Shown piece after piece: positions 29,772-41,348 of a stretch of 64,000 nucleotides of DNA (position 1 is its first letter; the number at the start of each line of letters is the position of its first letter). This stretch comes from JAKOUY01 sp037045185. Its GTDB lineage: Bacteria > Actinomycetota > Acidimicrobiia > Acidimicrobiales > Ilumatobacteraceae. The DNA is taken from contig JBAOHQ010000014.1 in the NCBI GenBank assembly GCA_037045185.1, positions 186,001 to 250,000 of the forward strand. The letters run 5' to 3'. A program made the position numbers and the translations under genes. Under the pieces are notes generated by a model, which saw nothing but the letters and a program-made list of their open reading frames with translations, did not search any database and had not been told where the DNA came from.

Positions 29772-30535
29772 CGGCTGCCCACCAGCGCCTCGGCGCGGCG
29801 CTCGGCCAGCGCGTGTTCGAGGCCCCGGTCGTCCACCGCGTCCTGCAGCGCCATGATCCGCTGGCGGTGCAGCAGCAACCACACGTACATCAGGGTGAAC
29901 GCGACCACGCCGAGGAAGATGGCGAACAGCATCAACCCGTTCACCTTGCCCTTGGCGATGCTCTCCTCCTGGTGCAGCGTGTTCCAGCGCTCCACGCTGA
30001 AGTGCACCAGCGGGATCTCCACCACGGCGAACATGGCGACGAGGGCACTGCGCCTGGCGCGCTGCTGGTGAGTGCCGCCGAGGTTGCGCACGGCGAGGTA
30101 GCCGAGGTAGGTGACGAACAGCAGCGCCGTGGTGGTGAGCCGGGCGTCCCACACCCAGTACTTGCCCCACGACAGGCGACCCCACAAGCTGCCGGTGACG
30201 AGCGTGACGGCCACGTACAACACGCCGATCTCGGCGCTAGCGCCGGCGATGCGGTCCCAGTTGAGCGAGCGGGTCCGTGGCCACAGGTACGCCGCGCTGG
30301 CCACGCCGGTGACCACGAACGCCAGGTAGGCCAGCCACACCGACGGAACGTGGACGTACATGATCCGCACCCCGTTGCGCTGCACGGCGTCGGCTGGGGT
30401 GACGAACAGTCCGAGGACGGCGAGCAGGGCGATGCTGGCCAGGGTGGCGATGCCCAGGGCGCGGGTGAACCGCGTCCCGGTGACGTTGCCGGTGGGGGGA
30501 CCGGATGGTGCGGGCGACATGGAGGCCCCCATCAT
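29768..30535 (-). CDS. ccmC: CcmC haem transporter/handling protein
   Basis: 255 residues, six membrane helices. The CcmC signature WGKYWVWDARLTTTALLF is present, with the flanking His residues in YVHVPSVWLAY and VHFSVERWNTLHQ. It loads haem onto CcmE with CcmAB and CcmD. Start: ATGATG at 30535 overlaps the ccmB stop as ATGA; the second ATG at 30532 is an alternative. Confidence 0.9.
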   Translation of the reverse strand: MMGASMSPAPSGPPTGNVTGTRFTRALGIATLASIALLAVLGLFVTPADAVQRNGVRIMYVHVPSVWLAYLAFVVTGVASAAYLWPRTRSLNWDRIAGASAEIGVLYVAVTLVTGSLWGRLSWGKYWVWDARLTTTALLFVTYLGYLAVRNLGGTHQQRARRSALVAMFAVVEIPLVHFSVERWNTLHQEESIAKGKVNGLMLFAIFLGVVAFTLMYVWLLLHRQRIMALQDAVDDRGLEHALAERRAEALVGSR

Positions 30536-31224
30536 TCCTCCAACAGGCTGCCGAATGCCAACGCGCCACCGCCGGCGGCGAGCGCGGCGAAGGCACCCAC
30601 CAGTGCCACCCAAGCCCAACCCTCGGTCATCTCGATGCCTCCTGCGCCGAACGCCGCTTCCGTGGATCGGGTGGCGCCGATCAGCACCGGGACCACCACC
30701 GGCAGCATGAGCAGCGGCAGGAGGGTGTCCCGGCCCTTGGCGCCAGCGGCAAGGCCGCCGTAGAGCGTACCGACCCCCGCCAGCGCTATGACCGCGACCA
30801 CCACGGTGATCACCAGCAACGCCGCTGCGCCGACGCCGCCCACCGAACTGTTGAACAGCACGATCGCCAGCAGGATCAGCAGCGCGTCCAGCACCACGAG
30901 TTGGGCGGCGAGGGCCATCGCCTTGCCGAGGAACAGCCCCGCCGGAGTGACGCCGGCAACGCGCAAGGCATCGAGCGCCCCGTCGTCACGCTCCACGGCG
31001 AAGACCCGCTGGATCATCACCAGCAGGCTGAACACCGTGGCCATCCACACCAGCCCGGGGGCCACCTGCTGGGGCACGTCGGAGTTGGCCTTGTCGAGGG
31101 CGAAGGCGAACAGCACCATGACCACACCGCTGAACGGCAGGACCTGGTTGGTCAGCACCCGGCTGCGCCGCTCGATGCGCAGATCCTTCGCCGCGATCGA
31201 CCGGGCGACGCCCCACACGGTCAT
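30532..31224 (-). CDS. ccmB: CcmB ABC-transporter permease
   Basis: 230 residues with about six membrane helices. CcmB hallmarks are AAKDLRIERRSR near the N-terminus, VFAVERDDGALDALRVAGV, and the loop AKGRDTLLPLLMLPVVVPVLIGA. Partners CcmA as the membrane subunit that drives release of haem-loaded CcmE. ATGA overlaps on both sides with ccmA and ccmC. Confidence 0.9.
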   Translation of the reverse strand: MTVWGVARSIAAKDLRIERRSRVLTNQVLPFSGVVMVLFAFALDKANSDVPQQVAPGLVWMATVFSLLVMIQRVFAVERDDGALDALRVAGVTPAGLFLGKAMALAAQLVVLDALLILLAIVLFNSSVGGVGAAALLVITVVVAVIALAGVGTLYGGLAAGAKGRDTLLPLLMLPVVVPVLIGATRSTEAAFGAGGIEMTEGWAWVALVGAFAALAAGGGALAFGSLLEE

Positions 31225-31874
31225 CGGTGTTCCTCGGCCGGCTCCACCTGGCCGCCATGGACCAGCACCGTGCGCGTCGCCAGCCCGGCGGCGCGGTCCA
31301 GCTCATGGCTGGCCACCAGGATCGTGGCGCCGTCACCGACGGCCTGACGCAACGTGTCGTCGAGTTCGTCGCGACCCTCGGCGTCGAGCCCGGCATGGGG
31401 CTCGTCCAGCAGCCACAGCTGCGCCCGGCGGACCACCAGGCAGGCCAGCGCAGTGCGGCGCCGCTGACCGGCCGAGAGCCGGGACACGGCCACGCCGGCC
31501 AGACGGCTGGCCAGGCCCATCCGCCGCAGCGCGGCATCGATCTCGGTGGTGGACGCGCCCACCGTCGAACCCCAGAAGCGGACGTTCTCACCGGCGGTGA
31601 GGTCGTGGTAGAGGCCGTTGGTGTGACCCAGCAGGCCGACGCGCCGGCGCACGTCGGCGCGTCTCGTCGCCAGGTCCACGCCGCACACCCTGGCGGTGCC
31701 GCGCACGAGGGGCACCAGCCCGGCGCACAGGCGCAGCAGCGTGGTCTTGCCCGCTCCGTTCGGGCCACGCAGGAGCACGATCTCGTTCGCTTCGACCCGC
31801 AACGTCGCCCCGGCAAGCGCCGGAAAGCTCCCCAGCAGAGCCACGACGTCGGCCAGGTCGACCACGGGCTCCAC
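31221..31874 (-). CDS. ccmA: CcmA ABC-transporter ATPase
   Basis: 217 residues, compact ABC ATPase as usual for CcmA. Walker A is RGPNGAGKTTLLRL, ABC signature RLSAGQRRRTAL, Walker B LWLLDEP followed by HAGLD, H-loop VASHE. First gene of the ccm operon. GTG at 31874 is chosen because TAGCGT lies 8 nt upstream and no ribosome site is present; GTG at 31865 is three codons in. Divergent from the first sortase (73 bp between). Confidence 0.88.
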   Translation of the reverse strand: MEPVVDLADVVALLGSFPALAGATLRVEANEIVLLRGPNGAGKTTLLRLCAGLVPLVRGTARVCGVDLATRRADVRRRVGLLGHTNGLYHDLTAGENVRFWGSTVGASTTEIDAALRRMGLASRLAGVAVSRLSAGQRRRTALACLVVRRAQLWLLDEPHAGLDAEGRDELDDTLRQAVGDGATILVASHELDRAAGLATRTVLVHGGQVEPAEEHR

Positions 31875-31882
31875 GGGCCGCC

Positions 31883-31888
31883 ACGCTA
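31883..31888 (-). promoter_or_regulatory. -10 hexamer TAGCGT, ccm operon
   Basis: Minus-strand TAGCGT, 8 nt before the ccmA GTG. Probable leaderless promoter of ccmABCDEFGH. Confidence 0.5.
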
Positions 31889-31927
31889 CTGGCGACCCGT
31901 TCCCGTTGCAGCACCTGCCGGGCGGAC

Positions 31928-32191
31928 CACCGGTACGCTGACCAGCCGTGCCTGGCTCACCGTCGTCCCCCAGCGGGCCGGCGCGGCGTGCCCGGGTGAG
32001 CCGATGGGACCGCCCGAAACCACCCAGGGACTGGCGGTACTGGGTCGGCGGGACGGGCAGGGTGCTGATCACGGTCGGGTTGCTGATGTTCGCCTTCGTC
32101 GCCTACCAGCTGTGGGGCACGGGGATCCAGACGGCCCGAGCCCAGGACCGCTTGGACCGCCAGTTCGAGCGTGCCGTACAGGCCAACGGGG
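31928..32191 (+). repeat. Direct repeat, copy 1: promoter and 5' end of sortase 1
   Basis: 264 bp that recur at 33346-33609, offset 1,418 bp, with 6 mismatches counted by eye. It covers the promoter, start codon, cytoplasmic tail and membrane helix, and ends where the sortase linker begins. Confidence 0.85.
31934..31939 (+). promoter_or_regulatory. -10 hexamer TACGCT, sortase 1
   Basis: TACGCT, 8 nt before the GTG at 31948. An identical arrangement precedes sortase 2. Confidence 0.5.
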
Positions 32192-33303
32192 CAGTCGCCT
32201 CGAACACACCGCCGGGCGGCGACGCATCGGCGGCGTCCTCCGCTGGCGCACCGGTCGGATCGCTGGGCGTCCCTGCGGGCTCGACACCCGCAGCGTCGCC
32301 GGCGAGCGGCGCCCCGTCACCCGGCGGTGGGCTCACGGGGCTTGGGCTCGGGCTGTACGACGCGCCGCCGGCGGGAAACGCCGTCGCCAAACTGGTGATC
32401 CCCCGACTCGACCTCGACTGGACCGTCGTCCAAGGAGTCGCCCGCAACGACCTGAAGCAGGGGCCGGGACACTTCCCGGAGAGCCCGATGCCGGGCGAGT
32501 TCGGCAACATGGCCATCGCCGGGCACCGCACGACGTGGGGTGAGCCCTTCGCCGATCTCGATCAGCTCCAGCCCGGCGACGACATCTACCTCACCGACCT
32601 TGGCGGACTGCGCTATCACTACCGGATCGTGGAGACGGTGATCGTCGGGCCGCGCGACTACCCGCTGCTCGTCCCGGCCATCGACACCACCAAGGTCAGC
32701 GTCACCCTCATCACGTGTCACCCGCGCTACTCCACGCGTCAACGCCTGGCCGTACGCGCCGAGCTGGTGGCGGCCGACTCACCTGAGCCGCGCCAGCCGC
32801 GATTTCACCTGCCACCCTCCGGTGGCACGAGCGAGCTACCGGGTGAGGATTTCGTCGACCCCACCGGTCCGGTCGTCGTCGATTCGGCGACGTTGCCGAC
32901 CATGGCTGGAACCTCCACGACACCACCAAGCGGGGCGAGTGCCGTCCCGCGCCGGACCGCGGGTGGCTCGTCCTCCGGCGGCTCGGCGGCTGGACAGTCG
33001 TCGGCCCGGACTCCGGTGGCTGGTAGCTCGGCTGCCAGCACTCCGACTGGCACCGTGCCGAACGGTTCCATCGTCACGACCAGCCGTGACGCTCTCTCCG
33101 CCGGGTGGTTCAGCGACCCTGCGGCCTGGCCACACGTCCTGCTCTGGGGTGCTGCGCTCACGGGTTGGTACACCCTGTGCCACCGCTTGGCCCGCCGCCG
33201 GCGCCAGATCTGGATCGGTGTCCTGATCGGCGTCGGACCCTTCTTCGTGCTCTTGTACCTGTGGTTCGAGAACGTCAACCGCCTGCTTCCGCCGAACCTG
33301 TGA
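31948..33303 (+). CDS. Class E-type sortase 1
   Basis: 451 residues. Cytoplasmic basic tail (RRARVSRWDRPKPPRDW), membrane helix (about 36-52), a Ser/Pro/Gly/Ala linker (about 80-130), then the sortase domain (about 135-290): catalytic His193 in AGHRTTWGEPFADL, Cys257 in VTLITCHPRYST, and Arg264/266 in STRQRLAVRAEL. A long low-complexity linker leads to two C-terminal helices ending WFENVNRLLPPNL. Sortases join surface proteins to the cell wall by transpeptidation; class E enzymes prefer LAXTG-type signals. Likely partner candidates include the DUF11 protein. Confidence 0.88.
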   Translation: MPGSPSSPSGPARRARVSRWDRPKPPRDWRYWVGGTGRVLITVGLLMFAFVAYQLWGTGIQTARAQDRLDRQFERAVQANGAVASNTPPGGDASAASSAGAPVGSLGVPAGSTPAASPASGAPSPGGGLTGLGLGLYDAPPAGNAVAKLVIPRLDLDWTVVQGVARNDLKQGPGHFPESPMPGEFGNMAIAGHRTTWGEPFADLDQLQPGDDIYLTDLGGLRYHYRIVETVIVGPRDYPLLVPAIDTTKVSVTLITCHPRYSTRQRLAVRAELVAADSPEPRQPRFHLPPSGGTSELPGEDFVDPTGPVVVDSATLPTMAGTSTTPPSGASAVPRRTAGGSSSGGSAAGQSSARTPVAGSSAASTPTGTVPNGSIVTTSRDALSAGWFSDPAAWPHVLLWGAALTGWYTLCHRLARRRRQIWIGVLIGVGPFFVLLYLWFENVNRLLPPNL

Positions 33304-33345
33304 GCACGCCGGGCCGTGGCCACCGACGTCCCACGGTCGACGCCT

Positions 33346-33609
33346 CACCGGTACGCTGACCAGCCGTGCCTGGCTCACCGTCGTCCCCCAGCGGGCCGGC
33401 GCGGCGTGCACGGGTGAGCCGATGGGACCGCCCGAAACCACCCAGGGACTGGCACTACTGGGTCGGCGGGACGGGCAGGGCGCTGATCACCGTCGGGTTG
33501 CTGATGTTCGCCTTCGTCGCCTACCAGCTGTGGGGCACGGGGATCCAGACGGCCCGAGCCCAGGACCGCTTGGACCGCCAGTTCGAGCGTGCCGTACACG
33601 CCAACGGGG
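33346..33609 (+). repeat. Direct repeat, copy 2: promoter and 5' end of sortase 2
   Basis: Second copy of the 264-bp tract at 31928. Similarity stops abruptly in the linker and then resumes only at protein level. Confidence 0.85.
33352..33357 (+). promoter_or_regulatory. -10 hexamer TACGCT, sortase 2
   Basis: TACGCT, 8 nt before the GTG at 33366, identical to the sortase 1 promoter. Sortase 2 can therefore be transcribed on its own. Confidence 0.5.
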
Positions 33610-34688
33610 GCCAGATCCCCGGGTCAACGGCGCCAACCGGCGGCACCATCCCCGGCAACGCGACCACTCCGGGCACCCCGCCACTCGGTGGGTCCATGCC
33701 GGCAAGCGGTTCCACGGTGGCGAGCGGGTCCACGGTGGCCGGTGGGTCCACGGTGGCGAGCGGGTCCACGGTGGCCGGCGGGTCGACGCCGGTCGACGGT
33801 TCGATCCCCACCAGTCTCGGCGGGCTCGGGCTGGGGCTCACCGAGCCGCCCCCGCCAGGCAATGCCGTTGCCAAGCTCGTCATCCCCCGGATCGGCGTCG
33901 ACTGGGTCGTCGTCCAGGGCGTGGACCGCGGCGCGCTGAAGGACGGTCCCGGGCACTTCCCGGAAAGCCCGATGCCGGGCGAGTTCGGCAACGTGGCCAT
34001 CGCCGGGCACCGCACCACGCACGGAGAGCCTTTCGCCGATCTCGACCTGATCCAGCCGGGCGACGACATCTACCTCACCGATCTCCTCGGCCAGCAGTAT
34101 CGCTACCGGGCCACCGAATCCGTGATCGTCCGGCCGAGCGACTATCAGCTCCTGGTTCCGGCCATCGATCCGTTCAAGGCGACGATGACCCTGATCACCT
34201 GCAACCCCCGGTTCTCCACCAGCCAGCGCCTGGCCGTGCGCGCCGAACTGGTGCTTGCCGACTCCCCGCCGCCACGCCTGCCCAGGTTCTACCTGCCGGC
34301 CGATCCGGATGCCGGCACCGGGCTGGACACCGAGGGCACCGGTGTCTCCGCTGTCTCCATGCCGCCGAGCGAGGTCACGCCGAGCACCGACGCCGCCGTG
34401 AACCCCGGATCGCTCGGGACCACGCCGCCGGTCGTCGCCGCCGCGACCTCGCGCACCGTGGCGGCGAGCCAGGACGCCCTGTCTGCCGGGTGGTTCAGTG
34501 ACCCGGGCGCTTGGCCCCACGTGGCCCTGTGGGGCGCGGCGCTGGTGGCGTGGTGCCTGGCGTGCTACGCCCTGGCCCGCGGCCTCCGTCGGGTATGGGT
34601 GGGCCTCGTCGTGGGCGCCGCGCCGTTCGTCGTGCTGCTGTACTTCTGGTTCGAGAACGTCAATCGGCTCCTGCCACCTAACCTGTGA
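33366..34688 (+). CDS. Class E-type sortase 2 (tandem paralogue)
   Basis: 440 residues, same plan as sortase 1: nearly identical tail and membrane helix, a linker with (STVASG/STVAGG) repeats, a sortase domain with His215 (AGHRTTHGEPFADL), Cys279 (MTLITCNPRFST) and Arg in TSQRLAVRAEL, then C-terminal helices with the same WFENVNRLLPPNL end. The catalytic domains of the pair differ clearly in the beta7/beta8 loop and the strands before the Cys, so substrate preference may differ. TGATG overlap with the next small gene. Confidence 0.88.
   Translation: MPGSPSSPSGPARRARVSRWDRPKPPRDWHYWVGGTGRALITVGLLMFAFVAYQLWGTGIQTARAQDRLDRQFERAVHANGGQIPGSTAPTGGTIPGNATTPGTPPLGGSMPASGSTVASGSTVAGGSTVASGSTVAGGSTPVDGSIPTSLGGLGLGLTEPPPPGNAVAKLVIPRIGVDWVVVQGVDRGALKDGPGHFPESPMPGEFGNVAIAGHRTTHGEPFADLDLIQPGDDIYLTDLLGQQYRYRATESVIVRPSDYQLLVPAIDPFKATMTLITCNPRFSTSQRLAVRAELVLADSPPPRLPRFYLPADPDAGTGLDTEGTGVSAVSMPPSEVTPSTDAAVNPGSLGTTPPVVAAATSRTVAASQDALSAGWFSDPGAWPHVALWGAALVAWCLACYALARGLRRVWVGLVVGAAPFVVLLYFWFENVNRLLPPNL
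33708..33797 (+). repeat. 18-bp coding minisatellite in the sortase 2 linker
   Basis: Five tandem 18-bp units encode alternating G-STVAS and G-STVAG hexapeptides; the fifth (GSTPVD) is degenerate. Sortase 1 has no such repeat at the same place. Linker length could vary by slippage. Confidence 0.75.
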
Positions 34689-34969
34689 TGACGACGCCGC
34701 CACCCCGCCCCTCGACCGCTGACGACCCCGTTCGGGCCAAGCGCCGCCAGATCGCCAGGTACTCGCTCATCGCCAATCGCATCGGGTACCTGCTGTGGGC
34801 CCTCGCCATCGCCACCTTCGTGCTCGGCTTCGCCTTCGGCTTCACCACCACGGTCTCCACCGTCACCATCGCCTGCCTGGTGGCGGGCATGGTCCTGCTC
34901 CTGCCCACGATCATCATCGGCTACGCGGTGAAGGCCGCCGAGCGCGACGACCGCCAGCGCGGCGTGTGA
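34688..34969 (+). CDS. Small two-helix membrane protein
   Basis: 93 residues, not recognised as a named family. Pro-rich N-terminus (MTTPPPRPSTADDPVRAKRRQIARYS), two hydrophobic helices (about 31-50 and 57-78) and a charged tail (KAAERDDRQRGV). The ATG overlaps the sortase 2 stop (TGATG), so it is translated with it. A sortase-complex accessory role is possible but only by position. Confidence 0.7.
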   Translation: MTTPPPRPSTADDPVRAKRRQIARYSLIANRIGYLLWALAIATFVLGFAFGFTTTVSTVTIACLVAGMVLLLPTIIIGYAVKAAERDDRQRGV

Positions 34970-34993
34970 CCGGCCGCGCCGGGCCATCGAGTT

Positions 34994-35009
34994 GTTACCC
35001 TGGGGTAGC
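34994..35009 (+). promoter_or_regulatory. tetR promoter with overlapping palindrome
   Basis: The -10 TACCCT (34996-35001) is 9 nt before the ATG. It forms half of a perfect interrupted palindrome TACCC-TG-GGGTA (34996-35007), extendable to GTTACCC/GGGTAGC with one mismatch. A repressor bound here would cover the -10, as expected for autoregulation. Confidence 0.45.
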
Positions 35010-35010
35010 T

Positions 35011-35754
35011 ATGAACCTGAGGTTGCCGGCATCTGAACGACGCGAGCAGATCCTCGATGTCGCCATCCAGGTGTTCGCCCGCAATGGCTTCCACGGCTCG
35101 TCGATGAACGACATCGCCGATGCCGCGGGCGTCACCAAGCCCGTGCTCTACCAGCACTTCGACAGCAAGCAGGATCTGTACCTGGCGTTGCTCGACGAGG
35201 TCGGCTCACGGATGATTGCCACGATCAAGAACGCCCAGGCCACGGCCACCGGCGGGCGAAGCCTCACCGAGTTGGGCTTCGAATCGTACTTCGCCTGGGT
35301 TGCCGAGGATCACGACGCGTTCCTCCTGCTGTTCGGCTCGCGGGCCAGCCGAGACGAGGAGAGCACGATGGCGATCCGCCGGATCACCTCCGACGTCGCC
35401 CGGGAGATCGAGCCGTTGATCTCGGCCGACATCGACGCCGAGCACCGCCGGACCCTGGCCCACGGGCTGGTGGGCCTGGCCGAGGGCGTCAGCCGCCACC
35501 TCGTGGAGCGCGGTGAGCGCTTCGACCCGCAGATCCTCGGCCGCCAGGTCGCTGACATGGCCTGGGCCGGCCTCGCGCGCCGTCCACCGCGAGCCCTAAC
35601 CCCGGCCCGCCCGCCCACCCGCATGGGCGCGACAACTTCGGATTCCCGAATGTTTCGCGCCCATACAGCGGGGCCGCGGCTTGATTGGGCGCGACAACTT
35701 CGAGTATCCGAGGGTTTCGCGCCCATGCAACCTCGGCGGGGGCGGGTGGCGTGA
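35011..35754 (+). CDS. TetR-family regulator with a repeat-derived C-terminus
   Basis: 247 residues. HTH domain about 8-54: REQILDVAIQVFARNGFHGSSMNDIADAAGVTKPVLYQHFDSK. Ligand-binding helices continue to about 195 (RQVADMAWAGLAR). The last residues, about 205-247, are encoded entirely by palindromic element copies C and D and the start of the G-rich repeat (MGATTSDSRMFRAH, then LRVSEGFAPM), so the native end has been replaced or extended. Ligand unknown. It may repress itself through the palindrome on its promoter. Follows the sortase operon on the same strand, 41 bp downstream. Confidence 0.85.
   Translation: MNLRLPASERREQILDVAIQVFARNGFHGSSMNDIADAAGVTKPVLYQHFDSKQDLYLALLDEVGSRMIATIKNAQATATGGRSLTELGFESYFAWVAEDHDAFLLLFGSRASRDEESTMAIRRITSDVAREIEPLISADIDAEHRRTLAHGLVGLAEGVSRHLVERGERFDPQILGRQVADMAWAGLARRPPRALTPARPPTRMGATTSDSRMFRAHTAGPRLDWARQLRVSEGFAPMQPRRGRVA
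35623..35664. repeat. Paired palindromic element, copy C
   Basis: 42 bp, outer stem ATGGGCGCGA / TCGCGCCCAT, inner arms TTCGG / CCGAA perfectly paired around loop ATTC. The best-formed hairpin of the four. It lies in frame within the tetR coding sequence. Confidence 0.75.
35685..35726. repeat. Paired palindromic element, copy D
   Basis: 20 bp after copy C, same orientation. The outer stem pairs from TGGGCGCGA; the outermost T-T does not pair. Inner part (TTCGA, GTAT, CCGAG) resembles copy A. Confidence 0.75.
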
Positions 35755-35865
35755 GGGCGGGGCGGGGGTGGGTGGCGTGAGGGCGGGGCGGGGGTGGGGT
35801 GGCGTGAGGGCGGGGGGCGTGAGGGCGGGGGTGGGGCGGGGGCGGGGGTGGCGTGAGGGTGAGGG
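35736..35865 (+). repeat. G-rich irregular tandem repeat
   Basis: About 130 bp between the tetR 3' end and lhr. The core GTGGCGTGAGGGCGGGG recurs at 35746, 35772, 35799, about 35814 and 35848, with spacers of 15-34 bp. Many runs of three to six G on the plus strand could form quadruplexes or end transcription. It contains the tetR stop codon. Confidence 0.7.
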
Positions 35866-40345
<4,480 letters not shown>

Positions 40346-40351
40346 GCTGGC

Positions 40352-40357
40352 AGGCTA
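40352..40357 (-). promoter_or_regulatory. -10 hexamer TAGCCT, lhr
   Basis: Minus-strand TAGCCT, 6 nt before the lhr GTG. Leaderless pattern. Confidence 0.5.
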
Positions 40358-40422
40358 CGCCGGGGGTGTCAGGGAGTGGCCCGGGCCTGGCGGTCAGGCG
40401 CCGCCGGTCGGGCGCCCGCCAG

Positions 40423-41220
40423 TCAGGAGCCCGGCGCGGAACCCGACGTGGGCGCAGCCTTGGCGATGCTGGTGACGATGTCGTCCAGGGAGTCCTTCAA
40501 CCACTGGGCGGCGTCCTCGGCGGTGGAGTCCGACTTGGTGGACACCACGCCGACGCGCAGGTCCTTGTCGAACCACTGGGCGGCGCACGAGCGGGCATTG
40601 TCGGACGCACCGAGCGCGCAGTAGGTCTGCAGCGTGCCGCCCTTGAGGCTCTCCGGCTTGGAGAAGTCGATCTTGAACCCGGGCAGGGCCTTGGGCAGGG
40701 ACTCCTCGAACGAGGCGTCGAACGGCTCGCCGGCCAGGACGCGCGCCGAGTTGTCACCGGCCGTGCCGATGCAGGTCAACAGGCGCTTGCCGCCGAGTTC
40801 CTGGAAGGCGACGGTCTCGTCGCCATCGGCGGCCACCGAGGCCTCCAACTTCTTGGGTGCCTTGGCGGCGATCTCGTCGAGATCCACGGTGGGGCACTGG
40901 CCCGGCACGGCCTGGGCGGCCGCGTCGAGCAGGCCGGACAAGGTGGTGGCGGCAGCCTTGGTGTCCAGCGCGCCGCCGTTGTCGTCGTCGTCCTTGGTGA
41001 GGAAGAACACCCCGGCGCCGATGGCCGCCAGCACCACCAGCGCGGCCAGGGCGAGGGGCAGCTTGGAGCGACCCTTGCCGGCCGGACCCGCCGCCACCGG
41101 CGCCTGACCGACCGGCGCCATCGGCTGGAACGGCACCGTGGGTTGCGGGTTGCTGACGGAGTAGGCGCCTGGACCTTGCGGAGCCGGCGGCTGCTGATCG
41201 GGCGGTGGCATATTCGTCAT
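40423..41220 (-). CDS. Single-pass protein with Pro/Gln-rich tail and Cys-containing outer domain
   Basis: 265 residues, no named family recognised. Cytoplasmic N-terminus rich in Pro/Gln (MTNMPPPDQQPPAPQGPG), basic GKGRSK, membrane helix (about 52-70), acidic DDDDNGG, then an extracytoplasmic domain with four Cys (VPGQCPTVD, RLLTCIGTAG, LQTYCALG, RSCAAQWF). It resembles the protein at 55938-56759 in order of parts, Cys positions and end (QWLKDSLDDIVTSIA). Start chosen at ATG 41220 for its ribosome site GGTTGGAG. Divergent from dtxR. Confidence 0.75.
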   Translation of the reverse strand: MTNMPPPDQQPPAPQGPGAYSVSNPQPTVPFQPMAPVGQAPVAAGPAGKGRSKLPLALAALVVLAAIGAGVFFLTKDDDDNGGALDTKAAATTLSGLLDAAAQAVPGQCPTVDLDEIAAKAPKKLEASVAADGDETVAFQELGGKRLLTCIGTAGDNSARVLAGEPFDASFEESLPKALPGFKIDFSKPESLKGGTLQTYCALGASDNARSCAAQWFDKDLRVGVVSTKSDSTAEDAAQWLKDSLDDIVTSIAKAAPTSGSAPGS

Positions 41221-41336
41221 GGTCTCCAACCTTCGTTTCGACGCTGTCACGGCCCGGTACGACACGCGGCCCGTCGCGGTTCGCGCATGCTATAGCGCCG
41301 TCCGATCCAGAACTGACGTTCGCCCATCCGCCCGGA

Positions 41337-41342
41337 TAGCCT
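41337..41342 (+). promoter_or_regulatory. -10 hexamer TAGCCT, dtxR
   Basis: TAGCCT, 6 nt before the ATG at 41349. I looked for an IdeR/DtxR-type iron box in 41221-41348 and did not find one. Confidence 0.5.
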
Positions 41343-41348
41343 GGCGCG

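Noticed and set aside
41221..41348. IdeR/DtxR iron box between the dtxR gene and its divergent neighbour
   Set aside because: No TTAGGTTAG-type dyad is present; only short AT-containing hexamers.
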